A program made the translations under genes and the position numbers. DNA of 64,000 nucleotides from Oscillatoria sp. FACHB-1406 (GTDB taxonomy: Bacteria > Cyanobacteriota > Cyanobacteriia > Cyanobacteriales > Spirulinaceae). The notes under the pieces are model-generated. The model worked only from the letters and a program-made list of their open reading frames with translations, searched no databases and was not told where the DNA came from. Below, one piece after another: positions 1 through 8,990 of the stretch; within the stretch, counting starts at the first letter, position 1, and each line of letters begins with the position of its first letter. Location: contig NZ_JACJSM010000003.1 of NCBI RefSeq assembly GCF_014698145.1, forward strand, positions 298,541 through 362,540. Direction: 5' to 3'.

Positions 1-3000
1 TCAGCGTCCCGCTCGTCGTCCCTGTGATATAAACCCCCGTCGCATCCGCCGCAATCCCCGTCGCCACATCCGCTTGCGGCGTACCGAGGTTTCGCTTCCA
101 AGCTAACGTCCCATCACCATCAAACTGAGCAACCCACGCATCCCCCTCACCATAATACGTCCCACCCAAACCCGAGCGATCGCCGTGAATACCTGCCCAG
201 TAAGCATCGTGGTCGCCCAACCAGTCCCCAGGATCGCCAGCATAAGCGTCTCCCAGCCATCCCTTCGTTTGCCCCGCCAAATAAACGCGCCCTTGCGGAT
301 CCACCGCCACCCCCAACGCCTCATCGCTCGCCACAGTCCCCAACTGCTTCACCCACTGCTGCATTCCATCCTTGTTGAACTTCGCCACCCAAGCATCCTT
401 ATCCCCCGCTTTCCCATCGCCCAACAGCCCTTGCGTCACCCCCGCGATATAAACATTCCCCAGCGAATCCGCAGCTACACCATTCGCCTCATCCCAAGCA
501 CCCGAACCCACTTGTTTGACCCAAATTCGGTTGCCATTGCTATCAAACTTCGCAACAAAAGCATCCGCTTGCCCTTGATTCGTCCCGCCAAGATTGCCTT
601 GGGTATAACCCGTCAAATAAACGGCCCCATCCGCCCCCATTGTTATCGCCCCTTTCGAGATGTCATAGCCCGTATTGGTCTGACTGCTCGAACTGCTTAA
701 AAACTTCTTCCAAAGCAACTGACCGCTACTGTTATATTTAGCCAACCAAGCATCGCGACTGCCGCCCAGTTCGCCATCCGTCCAGCCTGTAATATAGGAA
801 TTTCCTGCCGCATCAACGGCAATTCCCTTCGCTTCGTCGTAACCCAAGGTTCCGTCTTGTTGAACCCATTTTAAAGTTCCAGTTTTATCGTACTTAGCAA
901 CAAACGCATCGCTCAATCCAGCGCTAGAGCCTTCTAAATTTCCTGCCGTTCGACCCGTGATATAGGCATTCCCCGCTGCATCAATTGCCACGCTGTTAGC
1001 AGCATCAAATACAGAGGTTCCGAGTTGCTGTTTCCAGGCAATTTTGGGGTTAGTGTCTAGGATCGTTACCTGAGCGCGTTCGGTAGAAATTGCATAGGCA
1101 GAATTAGTTTTTAAGAAAATATCTACCTGTCTCTCTAAATCTCCTTTTAGAGGTTCGATATCAAGTAAAACTGAATCTTGACCGGCAGGGATTTTTATTG
1201 TCTCTGATATTTCTTTAAAATCAATACCATTTTTTGCTTGGAATCTCCAATCTCGATGAACATAGAGTTCAATACTCAAAGGGTTACTCAAATCGTCTCC
1301 TGTACGGGTAATTGTAAATTGACCGGGTTCTCCTCCCAGGAAAGTAGAAGCTTTCGTTGCCTCAATTTTCACTGATGGCTTATTGTCACTGTCCCAAAGA
1401 ATTCCAGGTATGCGATCGTAAACTCTGTTATTACCGGTTGAAAATTTATAAGTAGGGTCTGGCGTTAGTATTATTTCAAAGTCCTCATCTCCTTCTACTA
1501 AATTGTCTTTAATTGGCACAATCCCAAAGTAAAAATCATTTTCTCCAGCAGGGATGGTGAGATTCACAGGAATTATGTAATCTACACCTTTTTCTGCTTT
1601 ACCTTGCATAGAGTAATAAACGTCTAAAGGTTTTGAAATGTCTCCCCCAACTCGGCGCAATAAAAATTGTTCCCCTTTTTCAGATTCTGATGTTGAAGCA
1701 AAGGTATGAGCAGCTATGCCAGGATTTCCTCCATACCATTCTGCAAGAAGAGTTAGTTCGGGAATGTTAACATCTTTAATTGTTACCGCATCAATGTCCT
1801 GCTCGCCGACTTCGTAGCTTTCATTTTCTTTGAGTTTCAAGCGTACAGTTTGCGGCCACTCAGTTTGATTATCGGCAAAGGGCTGCACCTTGAAAGTTGC
1901 TGAAGAAGCGCCAGCCGGAATCGTGATGCTCCCCGGTAATTCTTCATAGTCAATTCCAGGTTTTGCTTTTGGTCGCGACCAATGGTATTCACCCAATAAA
2001 TCGTAATTAACCGTTAAGGGAAACTTGTTACTTCCGGTGCGATAAACCGTAAACTCTCCCGTATCTCCACTCTCGCTCGCATCCGCATCCGTCGCTTTAA
2101 TTGTCACCGTCGGTTGCGCCCCATAAAGGTTCAACTTCCACTGATTCCAAGTTCCCGTTTCCCCCGTTTTCTTATCGCGAACTTCCAACTTCCAATCCCC
2201 CTTCGCCGACTCTCCCCAAGAGCGCGTTGAAGTAAATACCCACTTTTTATAGACACTATCCGTATCGCCCCGCGCTTCCGCTAAAACAGAGCGCGTTCCA
2301 TCCGGAGAAACCAACACCACTTCCAAATCTTCCGGGCGAGAATGCGTTGCATCAAACATCACCTCCGCCCATTCCACCGTAATATCTTCGTTAATCGTGA
2401 CGCTATCCGTTACCGCAGCCCCATTACCCGGAATCGCTTTCTTAAACGTCTTCAAACCGCCGGTAACTTTCACCTCCGTCCCCACCAACGTCCAATCCTT
2501 CGCCGCCTTCACCGCTGCTTCCGCATCAATTACCCCAAACCCATACTTATCGTTCGTCCAATACCCCGCCGCATTCTGTCGCCAGCCCACATCATTAGGA
2601 TCGGTCTTCCTTGACGTTTCCACTAAAATGTGCTGTACGTCCCGCCGCGTTAAATTATGATTCGCATCCAGCATCAACGCCACCACCCCCGAAGTTAGCG
2701 CCGCCGCCGCCGAAGTCCCCTTGGAGATGCTTTGCGGGCGGTTCGGATGGGCGTAAGCCGACACAATCGGCGCAATATCATCGCCGCCCGGAGCCGAAAC
2801 GAACACCGAAGCCCCCGCCTCGCTATAACTCGCTTGTAGACCATTATGGTCTAATGCTGCCACCGCGATCGCATAACGAGAATTCGCATAGCCATCGTAA
2901 TTAACATTCCCCTCATACTCCTGTCCGTTCCCCGCCGCCCAAACAAAAATACCGCCTTTCCCTTCTCGTCCCTGCGTCGCTGTCGTATGCAGCACCATTT

Positions 3001-4921
3001 GCGCTAAAGGATCGGGCGCTTCCAGTTTGTTTGAATCATCCGACGGCCCCCAACTATTATTAAAAATGTCGATATCGTCTTTGAGATAAGACAAAGTATC
3101 GGCTTGTGTTAGGTCAGTTGGTAAGGCATTAGGAACTAACCGCAAACCCACAACAGAAGCTTTTGGAGCCGTACCAAATAACCCGCTCTCGCCCTTTCCC
3201 GCTGCCAAACTTGCCATCGCCGTTCCGTGAGAATCGGCAGCATTTAAACCCGGTACGGGACTAATATAAGGCAGGGGATTAGGATCGTAAATTCCGCCGA
3301 CTTTCTCAAAAAAATCCCGACTTAAATCGCTGCGATAGTTATCCTTTAAACTCGGATGATTGTATTGAATTCCATCGTCAACAATCCCAATCGTTATACC
3401 ATTGCCTTTGTAACCCAAATTCCACGCCGGAACCACATTAAGATCGGCGTGCGGCGTTCCTCCCGTTTGTCCGGCATTATGTAACTGCCAGTAGGGAGTA
3501 TTATCGGGCAAAGCATCGCGCAATTCGTGATGCTGCGGGACTAAAGGATAGGCAAATTCAACGCCCGTTAGCGATTCTAATTGCACCCCAATTTGAGTCG
3601 TATCGCGATTCGGTGCAAACTCCCAAAGATAGGTATTGGGAATATGCCCCACCGCGCCTTTATTTTCCGCTTCCAATAATGTTAATAAATCGGGAGAAAG
3701 TTCGTTGCTGCTAACTCCGACAATCCATTGATGGGTTTGAGCGAGTTGTTCGGGTTCGTAACTGTTAAGGTCTTCAGCGCGTTCTATAGCATACTGAACC
3801 ACATCGGGAAGATGTTCGGAGATAGGAATTTCTTGCCCTCGGAAGGTGGCATATTCAACTAAAGATTGACCGATTTCAGTGTTGCGCCAATCCTGGGCAG
3901 GATTGATAACTTCATTGAGATGAACTGCATCGCCCGTAGCCCCGCGAATTTGAAATACGAGGTCGTTATAATCTTTATCAGTGCGCCCGTCAATGCGTAA
4001 ATCTTCAAAAGCAAATGTATGTCCGTCGCCGGTTACGTCGCCGATTTGTCCGAACTGCAATCCGTCGTCAGGATTTGCTGTTGCGAGGGAAAAGAGCGGG
4101 CGAAGATTTTTCGGTAAAGTGGCATTAGGGTCGTTTAAAATATTCCAAACTTCTTCCGCCGTTCCATTCGGAATTAAGATTGCGCCCCAATGCGAACCCG
4201 CTTCTAAATGGAATGTTTTAATATTGCTATAAGTTCCCGAATTAAAGTTGCCTTCGCCAACGTTGCCGCTAAATCTTGCGCCTTCGCTGAGGTCGTCAAT
4301 GGCGATAAAACCGAGAGGAGAAGATGAAGATTGAGAAGAGTCAAGAACGCGGTGCAGGGCTTCGAGTATAAAGTCTTGGGAACCGGGTTCGTACTGGTCG
4401 ATTCCTTGTAAGTTAAAGAGAGCAAGTTGTCCTTGGTAGGAACCGCCATCCCAAAGGTAATCGATTTCAACTTCGCCCGTATCGCTGACGGTAAAGATGC
4501 CGGAAGTAAAAAGGTCTAAATTAGTTTCGGGAACGGAAAAAACGTCGTTAATTGCGGAAACAGCAGGGACGTTGTATACAACGTCTCTACCTGCGGCAAT
4601 ATCGGCGGAAGAATCGGCTAATAAATCGGGGTCGCCGTCGGCATCAAAAAAGGGAATTTCCTCGAGATTATCGAGGTCGAGGCGATCGGGAGCCGTAACA
4701 TGAGATAAATCGATCGCGTCGTGGGCGTGAGTTTCGACGCTGGTATCGTGGAAACTCACCTCGGATAAGTCTTTCTGTTCGTCAAAGTCGGGAGTCTCAT
4801 CGCCGAAATCGAGCGGCAATCCGGAGGGAGTCAGGATGGGTTCGAGGAGAAAGGTTTTTCCTCTGTTTTTACGTTGCGGTTGCGGTTGTTCGGAGAAGAG
4901 GCTTTTGAGGAAGTGGAGCAT
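1..4921 (-). CDS. Secreted subtilisin/kexin-like serine protease mosaic (DUF4114, S8, P-domain, Calx-beta, SBBP propeller), C-terminus beyond window
   Basis: The frame is open from an ATG at 4921 down to base 1, at least 1640 residues, so the gene is cut by the window edge. After an acidic N-terminal region there is a DUF4114-type segment (around residues 250-330). A subtilase domain follows with the catalytic triad visible: Asp515 in GIVDDGIQYNHP, His565 in ADSHGTAMAS and Ser737 in SKGTSAAA, with the oxyanion Asn in NNSWGP. A proprotein-convertase P-domain comes next (TVEWAEVMF onward). Then come Calx-beta-like segments and SBBP-type propeller repeats (for example DAFVAKYDKTGTLKWVQQ). The DD-G aspartate motif and P-domain are typical of the kexin/furin branch. 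No Sec signal is evident at the N-terminus, so the export route is unclear. A cell-surface or secreted protease is inferred; the substrate is unknown. A perfect palindromic repeat lies inside the coding sequence at 4568-4585. Confidence 0.9.
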   Translation of the reverse strand, partial: MLHFLKSLFSEQPQPQRKNRGKTFLLEPILTPSGLPLDFGDETPDFDEQKDLSEVSFHDTSVETHAHDAIDLSHVTAPDRLDLDNLEEIPFFDADGDPDLLADSSADIAAGRDVVYNVPAVSAINDVFSVPETNLDLFTSGIFTVSDTGEVEIDYLWDGGSYQGQLALFNLQGIDQYEPGSQDFILEALHRVLDSSQSSSSPLGFIAIDDLSEGARFSGNVGEGNFNSGTYSNIKTFHLEAGSHWGAILIPNGTAEEVWNILNDPNATLPKNLRPLFSLATANPDDGLQFGQIGDVTGDGHTFAFEDLRIDGRTDKDYNDLVFQIRGATGDAVHLNEVINPAQDWRNTEIGQSLVEYATFRGQEIPISEHLPDVVQYAIERAEDLNSYEPEQLAQTHQWIVGVSSNELSPDLLTLLEAENKGAVGHIPNTYLWEFAPNRDTTQIGVQLESLTGVEFAYPLVPQHHELRDALPDNTPYWQLHNAGQTGGTPHADLNVVPAWNLGYKGNGITIGIVDDGIQYNHPSLKDNYRSDLSRDFFEKVGGIYDPNPLPYISPVPGLNAADSHGTAMASLAAGKGESGLFGTAPKASVVGLRLVPNALPTDLTQADTLSYLKDDIDIFNNSWGPSDDSNKLEAPDPLAQMVLHTTATQGREGKGGIFVWAAGNGQEYEGNVNYDGYANSRYAIAVAALDHNGLQASYSEAGASVFVSAPGGDDIAPIVSAYAHPNRPQSISKGTSAAAALTSGVVALMLDANHNLTRRDVQHILVETSRKTDPNDVGWRQNAAGYWTNDKYGFGVIDAEAAVKAAKDWTLVGTEVKVTGGLKTFKKAIPGNGAAVTDSVTINEDITVEWAEVMFDATHSRPEDLEVVLVSPDGTRSVLAEARGDTDSVYKKWVFTSTRSWGESAKGDWKLEVRDKKTGETGTWNQWKLNLYGAQPTVTIKATDADASESGDTGEFTVYRTGSNKFPLTVNYDLLGEYHWSRPKAKPGIDYEELPGSITIPAGASSATFKVQPFADNQTEWPQTVRLKLKENESYEVGEQDIDAVTIKDVNIPELTLLAEWYGGNPGIAAHTFASTSESEKGEQFLLRRVGGDISKPLDVYYSMQGKAEKGVDYIIPVNLTIPAGENDFYFGIVPIKDNLVEGDEDFEIILTPDPTYKFSTGNNRVYDRIPGILWDSDNKPSVKIEATKASTFLGGEPGQFTITRTGDDLSNPLSIELYVHRDWRFQAKNGIDFKEISETIKIPAGQDSVLLDIEPLKGDLERQVDIFLKTNSAYAISTERAQVTILDTNPKIAWKQQLGTSVFDAANSVAIDAAGNAYITGRTAGNLEGSSAGLSDAFVAKYDKTGTLKWVQQDGTLGYDEAKGIAVDAAGNSYITGWTDGELGGSRDAWLAKYNSSGQLLWKKFLSSSSSQTNTGYDISKGAITMGADGAVYLTGYTQGNLGGTNQGQADAFVAKFDSNGNRIWVKQVGSGAWDEANGVAADSLGNVYIAGVTQGLLGDGKAGDKDAWVAKFNKDGMQQWVKQLGTVASDEALGVAVDPQGRVYLAGQTKGWLGDAYAGDPGDWLGDHDAYWAGIHGDRSGLGGTYYGEGDAWVAQFDGDGTLAWKRNLGTPQADVATGIAADATGVYITGTTSGTL
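4568..4585. repeat. Perfect 18-bp palindrome inside the protease gene
   Basis: The sequence GACGTTGTA/TACAACGTC is a perfect palindrome, followed by TCTCTAC. A diverged intergenic copy lies at 30370-30397. Here it is translated in frame as part of AGRDVVYNVPA, so a dispersed repeat seems to have been absorbed into the coding region. Confidence 0.75.
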
Positions 4922-5020
4922 CGTTTTGGTTGGTAGAACGCAGCGGAGCGTAATGATTTGCCGATCGCTCGAATTACGGCGTGCAACAATGAGCTACACC
5001 TGCTCGAGTTTTCGACCTCG

Positions 5021-5052
5021 CTCGATTGAGGGTCTTATGTCCCTGAATCGAG
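5021..5052. other. Hairpin in the leader region of the protease gene
   Basis: The arms CTCGATT-G-AGGG and CCCT-G-AATCGAG pair over 11 positions with one G-G mismatch and an 8-base loop. The hairpin sits about 100 bases upstream of the protease start, between that gene and the insertion sequence. No run of T follows on either strand, so a terminator is not clear. A leader structure is possible. Confidence 0.4.
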
Positions 5053-5150
5053 TCTCCTTACTGGTTAACTCGTTTTTTTCTGCGTTATTTTACGCAGGTC
5101 GGCAAAAATCGTTACAAAACTTTGCAATAACCGCTTTTACGGGAGCTATC

Positions 5151-6198
5151 CCGCTTAAATCACTCTGGGGGAGGTAAAATCAATCAAGGAAGGGTGAAAA
5201 GGAGATAGAGGAGCGTGATAGCGCCACGAGTTGCTAAGGCCACGCTTCGATGTGTAGACGAGTACTGTTCCTTTTACAGAAACCTGTTTTCAGATGTGAG
5301 AAGTTTTGAAGCCTTTAAATATCTACACATCGGAATACTGAGCGACCTCAAAAGAAAAAGTCTCCCGGAAATTGCACTCTTGGTAGGATTAGAAAACCCT
5401 CAAGGACTGCAACATTTTCTCAATCACTCCCCCTGGGACATAAAAAAGCTCAGAGAGCGCAGAATCTCCCGGCTGAAAAGAGCGATTATAGGGCGAAAAA
5501 TCTTGCTAGTAGTGGATGAAACCGGAGACCGAAAAAAAGGCAACAGTACCGACTATACAGCCCGCCAGTATCTGGGGAAACTCGGAAAAATAGACCGGGG
5601 AATGGTTTCGGTAGTAATTTATGGAGTGCTCGAAGGAATCACCTTTCCAATTCTGTTTGAAATCTACAAACCGAAAAAAACGCTTAAAGCGGAGGATAGA
5701 TACCAGACGAAAACCGAGATAGCGGCTCGACTGGTGAGAGAAATCGTCGCTCTCGGCTTTGAAGTTGAGATGGTGTTAGCTGATAGCTTATACGGAGAAA
5801 GTGAGACAACATTTATCGAAGAATTAGAGAAGCTCAAGCTGAACTTCATCGTCGCAATTCGGAGTAACCACGGAGTCTGGATGCCAAGAGGGTCAAAGGT
5901 GAGAGCGAACAAATGGCGAAAGTTTGACCGAATCATGAGCGGAGGTAAGGTTGAGGAACGTTACATTCGAGAGATAGTCTTTGGATGGAAGAACTGGCTC
6001 AATAATATTCGATTACTTTTGCAACCACTGGTCAGCTTTAATGCTCTTGTTGGTTGGTTAAAAATCTTTCCTATACCTCAGCTATCTCAACAATTATCTC
6101 GCTTAGTTGCGATTATGAATTTCTTTGTTGGTGCTGTTTCTGATGTGGGGGAGACTTTCGATTTCCACTTTTCCTCTGCCTAAAGTGATTTAAGAGGG
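5151..6198 (+). mobile_element. IS701-family insertion sequence, internally deleted (about 1.05 kb)
   Basis: The ends are imperfect inverted repeats sharing CTTAAATCACT: CCGCTTAAATCACTCTGG at 5151 and the complement of CCTAAAGTGATTTAAGAGG ending at 6198. Between them is one transposase-like frame that lacks its central part. The bases next to the ends (CTAT on the left, ATAT on the right) are only a partial match to a 4-bp target duplication. The element lies between the protease start and the aminotransferase stop, only 4 bp from the latter. Confidence 0.75.
5215..6183 (+). pseudogene. IS701-like transposase with in-frame internal deletion
   Basis: The 322-residue frame begins like cyanobacterial IS701-type DDE transposases, with the first aspartates in VVDETGDRKKG and the second in VLADSLYGES. 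At about residue 256 it passes straight from REIVFG into WKNWLNNIRLLLQPL, which in full-length members is the C-terminal segment about 100 residues further on. The missing part should hold the third catalytic residue (the Glu region before ELGWADFR-like sequence). The frame stays open to SSA, the usual C-terminus. The protein is therefore probably inactive, although the gene has no stop or frameshift. Family assignment is from recall of related sequences. Confidence 0.75.
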
Positions 6199-6201
6199 AT
6201 A

Positions 6202-7371
6202 TTATCCTTTTAAAATATTCTTCAATCCTTTCACAAATCGTTCGATTCCTGCTGCCGCTGTTTCCGCTTGCAACGCGCCGTAAGCAACGCGCAAATAACA
6301 ACCTTCCTCCATCCCAAACGTATTACCGGGAATCACCGCAACGCCATACTCGCGAATTAGCCACTCGACAAGGGCGAAAGAATCGAGGGAAGTGCGGACT
6401 TTAAGGAAGACGTAGAATGCGCCGTCAGCGGGGGCAAAGGTGCAATATTGTTCGAGACTTTGGAGCGAATTGAGGACGATTTCTCGCGCCGCAAAAATTG
6501 CTTCTTGGCGTTTTTCGCAATACGCTTTACCCGCCTTCAACGCGCCCAAAGCAGCATACTGCGAGACTACCGGCGGGCAAATTAAATTAGTATCTTGAAT
6601 TTTCTCGACTGCTTCGAGAAGATGCTGCGGGATTACCATGTAACCGATGCGCCAACTCGCAAATCCATAGGCTTTAGAGAGACTGAACAGGGAAATTGTA
6701 TGCGCGGCACTGTTGCTAAAAGAAGCGGGGGAAACGTGACGAACTCCGTTGTAAGTAAAGTATTCGTAAGCTTCGTCGTGGATGTGGTAGAGATTGCGCG
6801 CGCCACATAACTGATTGACGGCGTGCAGGGCGGATTCGGGGTAGACTGCCCCGGTGGGGTTATTGGGCGAAATGGTAACGATAGCGCGGGTTCTGGGGGT
6901 GATTGCTGCGGCGATTGCCTCGGGACGCAATTGATAGTTTTCGTCGGTGGGAACGAGAACAGCGCGACATCCCGCGATCGCGATCGCCATCTCGTGATTA
7001 AAATAGTACGGTGTTTGCAGGATAATCTCATCTCCGGGCTGCGTAATCGCCAACACTGCATTCATAAACGCCATATTGCCGCCTGCGGTGACGACAACAG
7101 CATTCTCTTCGTTCGTTGCAATGTTATTTTCCCGCTGCAACTTCTCCTCAATCGCCGCCAATAGGGGCGGAATCCCGCGCACTGCCTTGTACTTGTGGTT
7201 ATCGGGACTGGTGAGAAAATCTTGTAAGTGCGCGATCGCGTCCGGCGGCGGTTCGTAGTAAACTACCCCTTGCCCGAGAGAAATCGTACCGGGATGTTTG
7301 CGAATCAGTTCGCCTACGAGGGGAATAATCGGCGATTGCACCGCCTGCATTCGAGAAATTCTACCGTTCAT
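6202..7371 (-). CDS. PLP-dependent aminotransferase, class I/II
   Basis: This 389-residue protein has the fold type I aminotransferase landmarks: GQGVVYYEPP near the N-terminus, the PLP-site segment SPNNPTGAVY, and the Schiff-base lysine at residue 233 in SLSKAYGFASWRIGY. Family members transfer amino groups between an amino acid and a 2-oxo acid in the cytoplasm. The substrate cannot be named from sequence; aspartate or aromatic amino acids are possible. Length is normal for the family. It starts at the ATG at 7371. Its stop is 4 bp from the right end of the insertion sequence, so the IS did not disrupt it. It stands alone on the minus strand. Confidence 0.93.
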   Translation of the reverse strand: MNGRISRMQAVQSPIIPLVGELIRKHPGTISLGQGVVYYEPPPDAIAHLQDFLTSPDNHKYKAVRGIPPLLAAIEEKLQRENNIATNEENAVVVTAGGNMAFMNAVLAITQPGDEIILQTPYYFNHEMAIAIAGCRAVLVPTDENYQLRPEAIAAAITPRTRAIVTISPNNPTGAVYPESALHAVNQLCGARNLYHIHDEAYEYFTYNGVRHVSPASFSNSAAHTISLFSLSKAYGFASWRIGYMVIPQHLLEAVEKIQDTNLICPPVVSQYAALGALKAGKAYCEKRQEAIFAAREIVLNSLQSLEQYCTFAPADGAFYVFLKVRTSLDSFALVEWLIREYGVAVIPGNTFGMEEGCYLRVAYGALQAETAAAGIERFVKGLKNILKG

Positions 7372-7514
7372 ACTCTAATCTGCAAAACCCTCTAGTGCGA
7401 TCGCAACTTTGCCCATCCGTGCTGCCGTCGTTCCCTCTATTTTAACCGATGCTGCCGCTGCCATGAAGCTCCATAGAATAATAGAAAGTACGGTTTGTTA
7501 GCGCCGCGTAACGC

Positions 7515-7602
7515 TTCAAAAAGTAGGGTGCGTTAGTGAGAGCGTAACGCACCATCTTAAAATCAACATTTCCGACAACTCCACGCCGTACAACCCCATC
7601 TT
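7515..7602 (+). repeat. Dispersed 88-bp repeat, copy 1
   Basis: The segment begins TTCAAAAAGTAGGGTGCG, includes CATTTCCGACAA and ends CCCCATCTT. It aligns over its full length with 7640-7727. Its first part carries the AGTAGGGTGCGTTA...TAACGCACC motif seen at several other intergenic places here (40424, 41419, 46836). Both copies lie in the 617-bp gap between the divergent aminotransferase and MoxR genes. Nothing else is seen in that gap except an AT-rich stretch from 7740 to 7988. Confidence 0.8.
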
Positions 7603-7639
7603 AAATGAGCATTCAACTCTTACTCCCCCGTCTTTACTC

Positions 7640-7727
7640 TTTAAAAAGTAGGGTACGTTAGCGTAGCGTCACCCACCATCGTTAAAATCGACATTTCCGA
7701 CAAGTCTACTCCGTATAACTCCATCTT
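7640..7727 (+). repeat. Dispersed 88-bp repeat, copy 2
   Basis: This is a direct copy of 7515-7602 at roughly 80 percent identity by eye. It has the same length, the same TAAAAAGTAGGGT start and the same CATCTT end. The two copies are separated by 37 bp. The similarity seems to continue weakly for about 15 bases beyond each copy. Confidence 0.8.
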
Positions 7728-7988
7728 CAATAAGTATTAAAGCTATAGCTTACTCAAGACTGTTTTAAAAATCACACTATAGAATTTAGCGATTGCAAAC
7801 ATCCACCAACTGCGACAATTTGCTAGAATAAAAAGTGCGCGATTGATATTCTTTTTGTAAAAAAATAAAGAATTACCACAATTGTCTTTATCAAAAAAAC
7901 AAATTAATTGAGAGCTTAAGCAATGTAACTATTAAGAGCTACAGACTTTTTACCCTCAATATTAAACACCTTATTAACTTAATTGATA

Positions 7989-8990
7989 ATGACTCCGACC
8001 GCCCTTAAAAATTATCTCGATAAACTTATTAGCAACCAACTCCAAATCAGTACGACCATCTGGGGGCCGCCAGGAATCGGTAAATCTAGCATTGTCGCCC
8101 AAGTCGCCCAACAGCAAAAAATCGACTTTGTAGACGTGCGTCTGTCCCAACTCGCTCCTACCGATTTGCGCGGTTTACCCGTTCCAGAAGGCGGAATTTC
8201 TAAATGGTATCCCCCCGAATTCTTGCCCCGTCAAGGGAAAGGCATTTTATTTTTAGACGAATTAAATATGGCCCCGCCCGCGATGCAAGGAATGGCACAG
8301 CAGCTTATTTTAGATCGGCGCGTCGGTAGCTACGAAGTGCCGGACGGCTGGTATATCTGGGCGGCTTGCAACCGCAAAGAAGACCGCGCCGCCGTCTTCG
8401 ATATGCCCTCTCCCCTTGCCAATCGCTTTTTGCATCTCCACGTCGAACCCGACTTTGAAAGCTTCAAAATCTACGCCCTCAACCGAGGCTTGCACGAACA
8501 GGTTATCGCTTTCTTGTCCTTCCGTTCCTCGCTCCTACACAAACTCGATCCCCAGCAACCTGCGTGGCCCTCGCCCCGTTCTTGGGAGATGGCTTCCCAG
8601 TTGCATTTTGCGGGCATTGATATTGCTCCTGCCGTGGGCGATGGCGCGGCGGCGGAATTCGCGGCTTACCTCAAAGTTTACGAAAATCTACCCGATATTA
8701 ATGCCATCCTCAACGGAGCCGGAAAAAATGTCGATTTTCCCCAAGAACCTTCCATTCGTTATGCCGTGACGATTGGTTTGGCAGTGCGCGCCGAAAATGC
8801 AACTCAAGGTTACAGCGCCTTCGCTTGGCTCGATCGCACCGCCACCCCAGAATGGGTACAATTGTTTGCAGTCGATCTCTTCCGTACTCTGCGCGCGCGC
8901 GGACAAATGGGCGCTCTAGCACAAATGGTTCAAAAAGACAAGCGCCTGCAAGATTTTCTCAAAGATTTTCAAGGATTGGTCTCTTTTTAA
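7989..8990 (+). CDS. MoxR-family AAA+ ATPase
   Basis: The protein is about 333 residues long. It has Walker A GPPGIGKSS, Walker B ILFLDELN and a sensor-like WAACNRKEDRA, in the order usual for MoxR ATPases. MoxR proteins act as ATP-driven chaperones that load or mature partner proteins, often ones with a VWA domain. The next gene encodes such a partner and overlaps this one at TAATG (8988-8992), so the two are translationally coupled. The ATG at 7989 is preferred over the in-frame TTG at 7983. No strong Shine-Dalgarno is visible. The upstream region 7740-7988 is very AT-rich and presumably holds the promoter. Confidence 0.9.
   Translation: MTPTALKNYLDKLISNQLQISTTIWGPPGIGKSSIVAQVAQQQKIDFVDVRLSQLAPTDLRGLPVPEGGISKWYPPEFLPRQGKGILFLDELNMAPPAMQGMAQQLILDRRVGSYEVPDGWYIWAACNRKEDRAAVFDMPSPLANRFLHLHVEPDFESFKIYALNRGLHEQVIAFLSFRSSLLHKLDPQQPAWPSPRSWEMASQLHFAGIDIAPAVGDGAAAEFAAYLKVYENLPDINAILNGAGKNVDFPQEPSIRYAVTIGLAVRAENATQGYSAFAWLDRTATPEWVQLFAVDLFRTLRARGQMGALAQMVQKDKRLQDFLKDFQGLVSF

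Noticed and set aside
8825..8989. Upstream extension of the VWA gene
   Set aside because: It lies wholly within the MoxR gene in another frame; the ATG at 8990 gives a family-like start and stop-start overlap.
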